Below, piece after piece: positions 38,353 to 49,972 of a stretch of 64,000 bases of DNA. Under the pieces are notes generated by a model. It was not told the DNA's origin, did no database searches, and was given only the letters and a program-made list of their open reading frames with translations. The first letter of the stretch is position 1; each line of letters starts with the position of its first letter. The stretch lies in the NCBI GenBank assembly GCA_963930775.1, contig OZ005700.1, forward strand, positions 8,876,609-8,940,608. The letters run 5' to 3'. This DNA is from Cliona cf. orientalis. Lineage: Eukaryota; Porifera; Demospongiae; Clionaida; Clionaidae. The position numbers and the translations under genes are program-made.

Positions 38353-39341
38353 ATGACACTTTGCTGCTGCAAATCAACCTCTCCTTTGGCCATGATCTTC
38401 CTGGCTGTTTCCGTTGCAGCTGCTCTTCTCCGTCATCCAACTGCAGCTGCTGCTCAAACTCATACTGAGCTTGATACAGAATCAGCTTTAACGAATGCTC
38501 TCGTACTGGGAGAGGAAAGCTTAGTAAGTTACTTCTCTGCTCTGCTAGTAATTATCATAGAGTCGGTAGACTCTATAAGTAGGGATGGCCCGGATATGCC
38601 ATATATGTAATACAAAATAAAGATGTTAATAACTCAGAACGACTTGAATTTTAAGATTTTTAACCTTTAACAATATTAAGGCAATTAAATTGTAATGATT
38701 CCAGTAATGTATTTCTTGTGTAGTTGTGGCTGTTGCTGGACAGGAGTTCAGGTTCAAGTAATCCTCCAGCTGATAGAGAACTGGAAGCAGTCAGCAATCT
38801 CCTAACACTCTTTGATCTTCAAGAAGAATTGACAAATTCAATAGGAGAAGCAGCAAGCCAAGATGATAGATCAACTCTTACTAACATGCAAACTCTACTG
38901 AGCAAAGTGATCAACGATTCTTGCAATTATGTAAGGAAATAAAAATTAATAATCATAATATTAAATAATTGAATTGATGATATTATTATAGTATCGGGTG
39001 ATCCTATAACTTATAGCATTGATTATTCATTGATTCATTTATTTCAGATCAACGTCACCCTGCACGATGTCTTCACCACTGATGATGTTGAACGCTGTCG
39101 TGGTACTGATGATACAATCAATTTCATGAGGCAGACATTTGACTGCACCCAAGAAGCAGCCAAGAAACTTCAAACCAAGTTAGAGTTGCTGATATCAATC
39201 AGAGCGTCGGAGGATCAAGTTTTACGGCTGCCAGAATTTAAGGATGCAAACTATGACTACTTGGCCTGGATTGATCGTGGAAACTTCATTGAAAGTGATA
39301 GAAAATACCTCGAGTGTGTCGCAAACTCTAAGTATATCTAG
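38353..39341 (+). CDS. Secreted helical protein family, copy 1 (cytokine-like candidate)
   Basis: Three exons, join(38353..38523,38724..38930,39048..39341), 223 residues. The N-terminus MTLCCCKSTSPLAMIFLAVS is a hydrophobic signal peptide, with cleavage probably after the Ala run. Exon 2 is predicted helical (ELEAVSNLLTLFDLQEELTN, MQTLLSKVIND) and ends DSCNY. Exon 3 opens INVTLHDVF with an N-glycosylation sequon, has FDCTQEAAKKLQTKLELL and ends YLEC plus six residues. Both introns are phase 0. Cys count in the mature part is lower than in copies 2 and 3: it lacks the Cys pair near the middle of exon 3. No known family recognised. A longer in-frame start exists upstream, but the signal peptide favours this ATG. 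Confidence 0.8.
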
Positions 39342-40076
39342 CTACTTCGATATAGTGCTGTTACTAACCTGAAATATTCACTTTGCAAGACAAAATTAAT
39401 TAGGTTATTAATTTTTGCAGGATAATGATCTATGATCAAAGGAGTCGTTTGAGGGGGTCCAGTGGGGCCTTGGCCCTACCAACTTTGTAGCCAGGTGACC
39501 CTACCCCTACCCTACTTTTAACTAAATCATTTTTAAAACAATTAATTTAAGGTCTGCCGGCCAACTCGAGCCTGTGTGGCCCTACCAAGTTTGACTCCAT
39601 GTGACGCCAGTGTCTATGATGGCATGTACAGTGGAACCAAATTCAGCTGTTTTGTCCCTTATAGAGAGGTTGTCCTCTTCTCGGAGGTTCTCAATGAATA
39701 GAAACCATAGGAAGTGGTAGTTCCCCAAACAGTGTCCCACTATAGAGAGGTTTAACATACAGTGTCCCTTTCTTGGAGGGTCCTTTATTAGAGGTTCGAC
39801 TGTAAGAATTATACAGAACAAGGTGCCAAATCCTGGATACATGCACCTAATAACTGTACCATTAGCATAATAATATAATTATTATACTTGGTATGTGATA
39901 TCATCAGACATACGTTCCCCTAATAATTATTAGCAGAAGACAGTTTCACCGGCTTCCTGATTGTCGACCCTTTACCAACTATAATGATATTATGATTGTG
40001 GCATGTTTGAAACACCAATGAGATACAGACAGCTATATTATAATATGTAGAGACTGAGGAGATGCTTTTCAGTGAA
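39342..40076. other. Intergenic, no gene seen
   Basis: Between copy 1 and the receptor-like gene (convergent). It holds a block at about 39620-39810 with TATAGAGAGGTT-type repeats (GTCCCTTATAGAGAGG, ACTATAGAGAGG), suggestive of a short repeat element. No coding exon. Confidence 0.4.
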
Positions 40077-41782
40077 TCATCCTAATTGTCTATAGTCTTT
40101 TGGCTGGCTTAGTTTTTGAGTCTGACTTGGGGCTGTTGAAATGTCGGTAAGAACAAAAGCACTTTCGATCTTCTCCAGGGGAGTTATGGTGCTTTGTATT
40201 GATATGGTATCTCCTTTGAAGACCATCTCATCTGGAATGACTGGACTGAAGCCTGGTTTGAAGTCCTGCATGTGTCATCACAATAGAACAGCTATAATAA
40301 TATTACCAGTATTATTTAATATCTTAGCTCTACAATACGTGGCACAGTGTGGCCTGATATTATTATACCAAAATGTACACTCATCAATGAGATTCAGTGC
40401 GTCAACTGAAGTGCTAATAAAATCATTAAAATTTATTACTTACCAGTAGATCCTTGTCATAGTTAATGTAATTATTAATCATTGGTTTTTGATTCTTCCA
40501 CCTGCAAAGCAAAATAATGGTAACAGTATTAAATTATCGTAGGACTTCAAGCTAGCTAGCTGGAGCATCATTGTTCATTCTATATACCTCATTAGCATCA
40601 CTGCAACAAAGGTGGACAATACTAGTAGCATTGCCACAATCGAGACTACTGCGATTATTATAACCGTCTGTGTTTCTGTATATAAGAAGGATGAAAGGTT
40701 GATAATTATTGGCTAACTATTGATACATTTTGTTGGCAAAAAATTACGCACCTGATGGAGTTTGGAAGGAGGCGTTTAGCTCTGGTGTCGTGGTGGGTGT
40801 TGATTGAACTGTGAGTGTATACTGCATGGATGTGTATGGTGTTTCCTGTGGGCGGAGAGTGTGAGCCGTTGTCGTGGAGATAGGAGCTGATGGAGATGAT
40901 GTCATCATCGGCAGATAAGAGGTTGAGGTCGGTTGAACTGCATCGGTAATAATATTCAAACATAAGAACAATAATAATATTATGGATCATGAAAGATAGA
41001 TTTCAAAGATTTCCTGCAACTGATTTACAAAATCTGGGTGTCAATTTTACCTGGAGCTGAGCATGTTAAATTGACTGGCAAAAGCTTTTGTCTGCACGGT
41101 CTGTCTATCTCAAAATATCCATTAATGGTGCATTCAGTGATAGCTTGTGCTGAAGTGTTCCGTGCACTGTGTTTATGGGACCACTCAGTCTCATCCCAAG
41201 GAGCTCGCAAGTGCTCATTCTCAGAAGACTGGTCAAGCTGGGAACCATCCTAGAACAACAAATTATGTATAAAATTAATGATAAGAACAAAATGCAAAAT
41301 AATAATGATCATGATGATCACAACTTCGTCAACCTTCATCCTAAATATTCCACTATTTATCTTGAACAAGTATTGCTGTACCTCCATGAAGCAAGTGTAT
41401 CCTCCAGTTAGCACCACCTTCTTTACATAACACCCTGTTGGAGTGGTCCAGCTCTCGCTCCAGGATATCCAGATGTGAGTATCATTACAACCACTCGAGT
41501 TTAGGTCCACAATGTCTGTACGAATGCATGGCATCACATAAAACTATCCATGACTAAACGCACAATTAAAGTTAATGGTTGCTCAGTAGGCTACTAAAAT
41601 TCAGTTGTTACTTGTAGACTCTTACTTGTTTTGTTCGTTGGAACTATCATCTGCCCGCACTCCCCCGAATCCAATTCTTCGCATGAATGTACGAGGTGGC
41701 TGGACGATAGCAGAACGTTCAGCAGTGCTATGGCGTAAATTCGCCACGCTTCAGTGTACCGCAATGATTTCCAGCGCTGCAT
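40077..41782 (-). CDS. Single-pass type I membrane protein, receptor-like
   Basis: Seven exons, complement(join(40077..40265,40444..40501,40588..40675,40752..40937,41051..41249,41382..41515,41626..41782)), 336 residues with a fully consistent frame. Signal peptide within MQRWKSLRYTEAWRIYAIAL and the next 15 residues. The ectodomain (about 35-165) has Cys residues, several N-x-S/T sequons and a Trp-rich strand (HIWISWSESWTTP) resembling, but not equal to, the WSxWS box of class I cytokine receptors. A Ser/Thr/Pro-rich stalk follows (exon 4). The membrane span is VIIIAVVSIVAMLLVLSTFV (exon 5). The cytoplasmic tail of about 85 residues has a YINYDKDLL segment and Ser/Thr-rich end; no kinase or TIR domain. 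Family not recognised. Divergent ectodomain may be fibronectin- or Ig-like, but this cannot be decided by eye. Confidence 0.8.
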
Positions 41783-43953
41783 GGTCCACTGGACTATATC
41801 GATAGCTAGCTAGCTAGCTGTGTTGTTATGCTTACAATTTCGATATTGATCGAGATTGTTGCCCTGCCCCCGAGCCTATATCCGCGACCACAAATCATCG
41901 TGCACTAATTGCCATGATTAAACCACACAATGTGCAAACGTGACCACAACCACCCACACTGCGAGACTGAGCCAATGCAAAATTATATTATAGTTATGGT
42001 GCTAGCTGTTAGCAATCGTTAATCACGTCATGCTTTGAAATCTGAAAAGATTTATATATATATATATAGCCCCGTTCCCATGCATACCCCCTGAAGTTTT
42101 CAACAATATTATCATGATGCTGCCCTTCGTGATTCTTTAATAACTAGCTGCAGTGGGCGTCTGTGGAGGGTCTACTAAAAAGTGTTTCTAAGTTAACTCA
42201 TGGAGTGCTGGCCAGGGGCTTCACTTGTGCTAGGGATAATTGAAGAAGCCCATGCAGCTCCATGACCACCGACTCTCACCACAATGGGATTGAGTTACAT
42301 CAGCTACAGAGGCCGGGGACAGGATATCACATTGTGTATGTTGCTAGGCCAAGAGCTGAAAGCACCCAACAATCCCCACCACCACAATTCTCAGTTGCTA
42401 TTGTATTGCATTAATTGTATTATGTAGCCTGCCATACTATAGTAAATAGATCAGTGATGTCAAAAGGCATGAGTGTTGGCCAAAGCATTTGACTTATCCC
42501 TTTGAAAATGTTTTTTTGAAGCCACAGCTCTAGGAAACCGTTCAAGAACCTTCTCTGGAATTTCACATATGAGCTTAACAATGTTTTGGCACCACTAACT
42601 GGGCTGGCTGGCTTAGTGAATCACAACATGCAGGTGCATGCATGGGCAATTTGCATGGGATGTGCCCCCTCCGACCTGGTGTACGTGTACAGAGGCCCTA
42701 TACCTCTGTCGTAGTGGTGTATCAGTGAACCTAGTCAAAAAATATTTCGCATCTAACATCTTCAAGCTAGTCTACAGCTTTAAGACCAAGTAACTTTTAA
42801 AACTGCTCAGCCTCAGATACGTCTCATGCATACAAAGGCTTATCTGATTATTAATTCTTGACAATGCAATGTCATAGTTGGTAGACTATATACACCCGTA
42901 CCCTCAACTCATGGACTATTGATTTGACAGGAAGTAGTCTACATGCTCCTGCCATAATGTGTAGGCTATGAGGTTAGGGTCTACATTCCACGACACCAAC
43001 TGCATCACGTAAACTTCCTTTCAAACTCAACCACTCACCACCCCCTTAAAAAGGTAATCTAATTAAGGGTGTGAATGAGACTGGGATTCCTTTGTTGCTA
43101 CGACTGTCCTCCAGGGAAAACTCAGATTTGAGAAATTGGTAGATCATGTTTTATTCTCTTTCACCTCTCCCCTTCCCTTAGCTGTAGTCACATGGACCCA
43201 TAGTCATAGTCCTGACTCCTACAGTACTATGAGGTAATAACGATTCTAAATTCCACTGACGTGAACTAGTCAGGTTATGAGGTACGTGTTTAAGTCAAGT
43301 GGGGGTATTTCTACACACATTAGTAGCTGCTTAGCTATAAACATGAGCTGTAAGGAATTAGTTGAAGCCGCACAGTGGCGGGCATATAATACACTTTTCC
43401 TTCTTAATTCATACATACAAGTGCACTCCATATTATACTGTGGCTACTGCAGAGTTGTACATTGGCTGGCCTAGCTGCCGGGCCATGCAGGGAACTGAAG
43501 CAACCCTGCAGCTGCTCATTCCATATTCATGTCGTACGTGACTAATCGATTTTGTGTTAATTTCTCAGCTTTTCCTTGTTCTCTTGTTACAAGCGGACTC
43601 CGTGGAGGGGGTAACAACAAAGAATTGTGTTAGAAAACTGGCCAGCATGTATGTATGTATATCCGGATAGCATCATTTATTTCCTCTTTCACCATTTCCA
43701 CATCATACCACACCTGAATTAAGTGATAACAATATCTGACTATAACGTAATAGTTTTCTCCGAACATAATGTGTACACAACTAAGGGGAACGTCTACCAA
43801 GGGAGGTCTTGTGACAGATTAAGGAAAATGTACCCCTGGCACATGGCTAAGTATAAAAGGACAGTAGAGAGGGCAGCATGCAGAGCAATTAAAATATCAG
43901 TGAAGATAGAAATAAGAAGTCTTGAATCACCGACCGATCAAAAATTTGCCACC
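41783..43953. other. Intergenic, about 2.2 kb, no gene seen
   Basis: AT-rich, with a short (TA)n run near 42055-42068 and no exon with a family match. It is the upstream region of both the receptor-like gene and copy 2, so regulatory elements are likely here, but none can be named. Confidence 0.4.
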
Positions 43954-44770
43954 ATGGTCTCTCTCCATAACCCATCGACGCTGAGTGTCATCTCGGTTGT
44001 GGTGTTAGTACTGTATTCAGCTGGGTCCCCTGCTAACACGTGTACAGCTACAAGTGTTCCACCTAATCTAATGACTGGTCTCAATCTTGGAAAATTGAGC
44101 TCCGTAAGCAAACCGCCACTATATTAAGTAACAATTGTATGATGTACATGGTTCACTCTATGCAGAAAGTAGCCATAACTGGCACACTTGCGAATCCACC
44201 TAAGTTCGAATTGCGGTTCAAGGCGCTCGGATCTCTCCTCTGTTTGTTTGATCTCCAAGAGAGAGTGACGGATCAACTACAGCTCATGGGGTCAGCTTCA
44301 GGGGAGAACGAAACACAACTTGACGACAACTACTTGACCCTCCTCACAGCACAAGCTCTGCTGGGGAAAATAATACAAAATTCATGCAACTACGTAAGTT
44401 AAAGTGCACTCATATTGTGGACTGGTAAATAATAAGTATTGTGAATCATTTCATAAAATTAATATTAATTCTCATACAGATTAACCAGACCCTGTCTGAT
44501 TTCTTCATTGATATTCCTAACTATAACTGTGATGGCTTCACTCCCTCGCCGCGGCTGTTCACTTGCTCTAGAGAAGCTGCCAACCAGCTCCAAGTGTTGC
44601 TCAAGTTCTGGACACTGAACAGAGAAGCTCAGAATGATCTCCAGGAGCTGTGCGGTCAGCACGGCGACTGCAGATCCACTCCACGCAGAGATTGGGTCAA
44701 CCAACTCAACCTCGATACCACAGATTCTGCAGAGCTGGGAGTCAAGAAATATCTCAATTGCATAATTTAG
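43954..44770 (+). CDS. Secreted helical protein family, copy 2 (cytokine-like candidate)
   Basis: Three exons, join(43954..44103,44166..44393,44480..44770), 222 residues. The start has an ideal Kozak context (GCCACCATGG). Signal peptide MVSLHNPSTLSVISVVVLVL, cleavage near AGSPANT. Exon 2: KVAITGTLANPPKFELRFKA, LLCLFDLQERVTDQL, LLGKIIQNSCNY. Exon 3: INQTLSDFF (sequon), NCDGF, FTCSREAANQLQVLLKF, a Cys pair (CGQHGDC), RRDWVNQLNL, and KKYLNCII at the end. Introns phase 0. By eye about half of positions agree with copy 3 and fewer with copy 1. Heptad-like hydrophobics suggest several amphipathic helices. Confidence 0.82.
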
Positions 44771-45034
44771 ATAAGCATAGGAATGTTTAAAAAATGGACT
44801 TGATCACTGAACAAATTTTGTGTATTTTTTGATTTCAGGCCAAGCCTGTTGCTATCTTGTATGCTATAAGCTTACAGATATTTTCTAATAGAGTGGTACC
44901 TGCTTGCTGCCAATGATTATAGTGGGAGGGGCTGCTTGGACGCAAAATGCGCAGGCAAGCAGCCACACCCCCTCCACGTCACACGTAGGCCTCCATGCAT
45001 CCTGTGGGAGGGTCTAGTCCTATCCTGGCTTGTA

Positions 45035-46595
45035 ATGGCGGCCCTGAGAAGCCGTTTCAGGGGAGCTTTGGTTGGCGCGCTGGTCGGGGACTGCCTGGGC
45101 GCCTACTGGGAGACGCAGTCGTGGCAGGGAATCCATCCCATAGACGACGTCAAGAGACGATTCGCCCAGCAGATCGCGCAGACGCAGTCCAAGAAGGCAC
45201 CTGTGATCACCTACACTGACGACACAGCGCTCACGTTTGCTGTCGCCGATTCCCTGATACAATGTGGGAAATTTGATGCCGACCACTTGGCTAGGAGGTA
45301 CATAATTACATCTAGACCAGTGATCGTTGGTCTATGTGGATAGTGTTTCAAACAATGTCAGCATCACATTGCCATGCCATTCTTGCACAACTTTTCAATG
45401 CTACATATAGTCCGGACATTAAAACTCTGGGGACTCACAGTAAACATCATTAGTATTGTTCAAAGCCACGCTATATTATGTCATCATTGTCTGCAGGATG
45501 ACAAAGGAGTTTTTTGATGATCCACGTAGAGGATATGGGCCCAGCATAGGAACAGTGTTCTCAAAGCTAAAGAACAGTGGATTCGCTGAAGTTTTTGGGC
45601 CGGCTAAGGAGCAGTTCAAAGGTCAAGGGTCATGTGGGAACGGATCAGCGATGCGAATATCTCCCGTTGGCCTTTTTGGATACAAAGATGAAGAAACACT
45701 GATCAAGGTATGTAGGTACCAAACCATTAGGTAATGGTCGTCAGCACCTCCCATAAGGTTGTATGAGGCTACATAGTACTTCTTATCTTAGGTGTGTACT
45801 GAGAGTTCGAAGCTGACCCATGCTCATGTCAGTGGTGTCAACAATGCAGTGCTGCAGGCCATGGCAATTCAGCTGGCTCTGACAACTGAGAAAGGCAAGC
45901 TAAACCCTGTGGACTTTGTTGATCAGCTACTTGAGAAGATTGCTCCATTTGAGGAAGGAAAGTTTGATGAAAAAGACTCAGATTCTCAGGAACCATTGAG
46001 CCAAATGTGCGTTTCCTGACAAATGCCATATTAATAATTATTATAGAATTATTATTTGTCCCTGTGCTTCCAATTATTGGCAGGGATACTTCAACTCCAG
46101 TGTCTGCATCAGAGGTCAGAGTTCTCAAACTATGTGGGCAACCATCCTGCACCTCCAGGCTGAAGCAACTCAGAGCATTTCTCACACAGGACAAGCCACC
46201 CAGCACCTACGAGGTTCAGAAGCTTCTTGGTCATGGAGTGCTTGCTGGTGTGTAAATTTTAAATAGTATAAAAATGCATCCTATAATAATATTATTATAC
46301 ATTCATCCCATAGAATCATTATTATGAGCCATTAATTTTAATTTCCACAGCTGAAGCAGTTCCTTGTGCCATCTTTGCCTTCTTGCACGAGTGTAGTAGC
46401 GAATTCAGTGAGCTGGTAGCCTACACCATCAGCCTTGGTGGAGACACAGACACCATTGGCAGCATGGCGGGGGCCATTGCTGGAGCATACTTTGGAGTGG
46501 AGCAGATCCCACAGGAGTGGGTTGACTGCTGTGAGGAATCAAGTAGGGCCATTTCATATGCTGATGCTCTCTTTGACCTGGTCAACAAAGACTGA
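45035..46595 (+). CDS. ADPRS: ADP-ribosylhydrolase ARH3
   Basis: Five exons, join(45035..45297,45497..45707,45792..46006,46084..46247,46351..46595), 365 residues (human ARH3: 363). Metal-binding and catalytic motifs are all present: GDCLGAYWE (the Glu corresponds to human Glu41), YTDDTA (Thr76-Asp77-Asp78 equivalents) and SLGGDTDTIGSMAGAIAGAY (Asp314, Asp316, Thr317 equivalents). RGYGPSIGTVFSKL and QGSCGNGSAMRI also align with human RGYGAGVVTVFKKL and KGSYGNGGAMRV. Family role: Mg2+-dependent removal of serine-linked ADP-ribose and degradation of poly(ADP-ribose) in nucleus and mitochondria. Start at MAALRSRFRGAL is chosen over an upstream in-frame ATG because it matches the family. It sits between two members of the secreted family without obvious relation. 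Confidence 0.95.
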
Positions 46596-47541
46596 CTCAC
46601 CTATTCACGATTTTTTTTTTATCAGCTGCTCTTTTTGTTATGAATTTCATATTACGACTTTGTGTGTCTCCTGAAACCTACAATTATCATTCTGGCACAT
46701 GCGTGACATATCTTTAAATTTCATCGTAGTCGTACCATAAACATTGGTCGTGACATTAGTCTGCTCCCACGCTGGCTGGCGTCCCAATTCTTACCCACGC
46801 CATTTTAATGACAGTTGTCATGGTAGTTGAGCATGCACTATAAACCGAAAACTTACACCGCTGTCATCAAGTGACACCTCACATTTCCTAGAATTATTGC
46901 ACGGCTGACTCTATTTCTAGTAAATTTTGTATTTAGCACGGTAAGTAAAATGATTAGTCCGATAGGTATGATCAGCTACATGGCTTTATGCTTCTTTAAA
47001 GTGTAGCTGCTTGTAGTAGGGAAATAAAATTTGCTTCTGTTGTGTCAATGAGAACTCCATTTCCACTAAATTTCTATGAATCATAGGATGATGTCGTTGA
47101 CGTGATAATTATTGTGTAATAAATTATTCATAACACTTCTCCGACCAATAGCTTTCTCGGTGTCCATGGTAGCACAATGATAATAATATTGTACAGTCTC
47201 CATGCATGGCTATGTACTTATTAGGTGTCACTATCATAATCAGCTGCTGTATGGCTGCTGTTGGGGGTGGTGCAATATCCTCCACACACCCAATACTTCC
47301 AGGTATCATAGACATAAGGCTATAACAATACCTTAGTGAATACTTAACTGCTCAGCACAAAATTATGCATTCTTGTATTATTTTCCAACGGATATGACAA
47401 ACGTGGGACTATTATTGTAACAGATGCATGGTAGAAATAGTAATATAAAAAGCCAGTAACCTCATTCATTTTCTCTCAAATCTTGCCTGATATCTCAAAC
47501 TCCTGGCACCTGCAAGAGATATTGACTGTTTTGCAAGCATT
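46596..47541. other. Intergenic, no gene seen
   Basis: AT-rich upstream region of copy 3. No exon or repeat recognised. Confidence 0.4.
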
Positions 47542-48358
47542 ATGAGACTAGCTACAGTTGATACTGTATTATTTTCCTATCTGGCTATGGTATTAATGAG
47601 TCCTTTGGTGACTGAATGTGCTACGGGCATTGAGAGTAGCCTACTGACTGGTCTTGAAATTGGAACACTGAACTGCGTAAGCCATTTAGCTGGTACTATA
47701 GGATCGATAGTCATATTAATTGGCTATTATTTCACAGAAAGTAGCCATAACGGGAACTCGTGTAAACCCAGTTAACTTCAAGAGGCGATTTGAAGCCATC
47801 AGTGCCCTTCTTTCCCTCTTTGACATCCAAGAAAAGATTAATGATCAGATAGAGTCTGCTTCACTGGGAGGCAGTGGCAGTGGACTGGATCCACCACATC
47901 CAACTGCTCAAATTGAGGACAATAATATGGGTCTCACTGACATGCAAATCCTGCTGGAGAGCGTAATACAAGACTCATGTGCATATGTAAGCTGATCAGC
48001 TAGTGAATGTGTCATGGCACTGGGTGCATTTTAATTTTTCATTACATTGTGCCTTCACCCATGATAGGTCAACTGGACCCTGTCTGATTTCTTCTCTCGA
48101 ATTCCTGGCTACGGTTGTGATGGTGTGACACAGCAATCACTGTCAAACTGCTCACGAGAGGCAGCTGAGTCGCTCCAGCTCAAGCTGAACCTCTGGATGG
48201 CACACCGCAATGCACACCATAACCTCAAGATCTTCAGCTGCTATGAACAGAAGCGTTGCTCAACAGTAGCCCGCACAGACTGGGTGGCTGGACTGAAACT
48301 CAATATCTCGGATCCTGTAGAGGCTCAAACTCAAAGATATCTGGACTGCATTATTTAG
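47542..48358 (+). CDS. Secreted helical protein family, copy 3 (cytokine-like candidate)
   Basis: Three exons, join(47542..47676,47738..47986,48068..48358), 224 residues. Signal peptide MRLATVDTVLFSYLAMVLMS with cleavage near VTECA. Exon 2: KVAITGTRVNPVNFKRRFEA, LLSLFDIQEKINDQI, then a Gly/Ser loop, then MQILLESVIQDSCAY. Exon 3: VNWTLSDFF (sequon), GCDGV, NCSREAAESLQLKLNLW, the Cys pair CYEQKRC, RTDWVAGLKL and QRYLDCII. Introns phase 0, as in copies 1 and 2. Exon 2 is longer than in copy 2 because of the Gly/Ser-rich loop. Confidence 0.82.
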
Positions 48359-48660
48359 CTTAGTATAGCTAGCAAATCTGAATAGCCACTGATTTGATTG
48401 AAGTATACAGTATAATAGTACTAGATCTAGTAGACATCTATTAAACTATAAATTATTGTACGTTTTCAGCCTATAGCTAGCTATGGGATCGATCCATGTA
48501 TGTGGCCGCATGGCGCAATGCGCGCACGGCGCAGCCTAGCGCCTGTAGCGTACGCGTCGCGCCTAAGGCGCCTAGCGCCTTACTATACTGCGCATGTACA
48601 TATTCAGTTGCATGCTAGCGCTGAGCGTTTCATTCTCGTTGAGTTCGTCGAAAAGTTGAG

Positions 48661-49722
48661 ATGATGGCGCTCTTCTCCGTGATCAGCGATTGCCAGCTGA
48701 GTACAGTTGTGTCTACAGAGCGTATTCTCACGGATCTTGATGAAGTGGAACTTCCGCACACCAGATATTATGGTGATCAGGAGCTACCTGATGCTGCTGT
48801 TGTATCGAATCCTTCGACTGACTACTGTAGTGCTGTATCGGAGATGAGCAGCCGTGATAGTGGCCACCAGCTGAGTCCTGAACTCCCACACAGCAGATAT
48901 TATGGTGATCAGGAGCTACCTGATGCTGCCATTGTATTGAGCCCTTCAACTGATTACTATAGTGCTCTATCAGGGATGAGCAGAAATGATAGTGGCAACC
49001 ACCTGAGCCCTGCCAGTTCAGTACTATCCACAGAAGATGACCTAAGGATCATCATGGAACCAGAGGAGCCTCCCAGTGATACTAATAGCATGCTCAAAGC
49101 GAGCGGTTCTACATATTCATCCAGCCATCACAATGAGAGGAATGACTTCACCACTAGCGTATACGTAGGTGCTTCTCAAAAGCCGAATAGTGACAATCAC
49201 AATGGCAATTTTCATCAACACTACTTGACTATCGGTAGTGAACAACAGGGAGTGGCATCGAGTGATCCATATTCTTTCAACATTGGAGATATCAGTGCTA
49301 GCTACAGCTCGTCTGACTGTAGTTATCCTTTAGAGCCCGATGATGGATGCCCGAGTCTACAGCAAGTTGAAGCAACAGTTCAAAGACTACCCAGGTTCAG
49401 TGATCACCAGCTGAGTCCAGTTGGATCTGTAGTGTCCGCAAGAAATGAAACTCGTGTCCTCATGGAGCTTGATGAAGTGAAACTCCCACACGGCAGATAT
49501 TATGGTGATCAGGAGCTACCTGATGCTGCCATCGGTGCTTCTTTGTGCAATACGATTGTATCAGACCCTTCGACTGACTACTATAGTGCTGTATCGGAGA
49601 TGAGTAGTCATGATAGTGGCCACCGGCTGAGCCCTGTCGGTTCAGTATTCTCCAGTGAAGATGAAGTAAGGATTGATATGGAACCAGAGGGTCTCCCAGT
49701 GATAATAACAGCAGTATGCTAA
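48661..49722 (+). CDS. Intronless 353-codon ORF with internal repeats, unknown
   Basis: Starts MMALFSVISDCQLSTVVSTE after a CpG-rich upstream block (48510-48570). It contains three copies of a unit with RYYGDQELPDAA, then STDYYSA (STDYCSA in the first) and S..DSGH.LSP, at about 48750, 48885 and 49490. It is acidic, Ser-rich and probably disordered; no domain or membrane segment. Late in the frame, EGLP is followed by a stop, whereas the equivalent earlier unit reads EEPPSDTNSMLK. One base fewer at about 49690 moves the homologous continuation (SDNNSSMLKK) into another frame, which stays open to 49925. So either the true C-terminus changed recently or this is a damaged gene or sequence error. 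No similar family recognised. Confidence 0.55.
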   Translation: MMALFSVISDCQLSTVVSTERILTDLDEVELPHTRYYGDQELPDAAVVSNPSTDYCSAVSEMSSRDSGHQLSPELPHSRYYGDQELPDAAIVLSPSTDYYSALSGMSRNDSGNHLSPASSVLSTEDDLRIIMEPEEPPSDTNSMLKASGSTYSSSHHNERNDFTTSVYVGASQKPNSDNHNGNFHQHYLTIGSEQQGVASSDPYSFNIGDISASYSSSDCSYPLEPDDGCPSLQQVEATVQRLPRFSDHQLSPVGSVVSARNETRVLMELDEVKLPHGRYYGDQELPDAAIGASLCNTIVSDPSTDYYSAVSEMSSHDSGHRLSPVGSVFSSEDEVRIDMEPEGLPVIITAVC

Positions 49723-49972
49723 AAAAGAACAGTTCTTCATATTTGTTCATTCCAAGGGGTTTGTCAAGTGGACCATGGAAAAGTAGCAGCACCCTGGCCA
49801 GCCGTTCATGTAGCGATAATCAGAGAAACGACTCCACCACTACATTTTATGACATACTCATGCAGCTCAGCGGATCTAGTGGGGAGGAAATGGAACAGCG
49901 CTCCAATGAAAGATTCTGGCACTGATCCTCATACTAAATCCTATAATTAAAAAATTTGGTGACATACTTAAA

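Noticed and set aside
41382-41515. WSxWS cytokine-receptor box in the receptor-like gene
   Set aside because: The sequence is W-S-E-S-W, not W-S-x-W-S; it is noted only as a resemblance.
44936-45034. Upstream in-frame start for ARH3
   Set aside because: The extra residues do not resemble ARH3, while MAALRSRFRGAL aligns directly with the family start of the fold.
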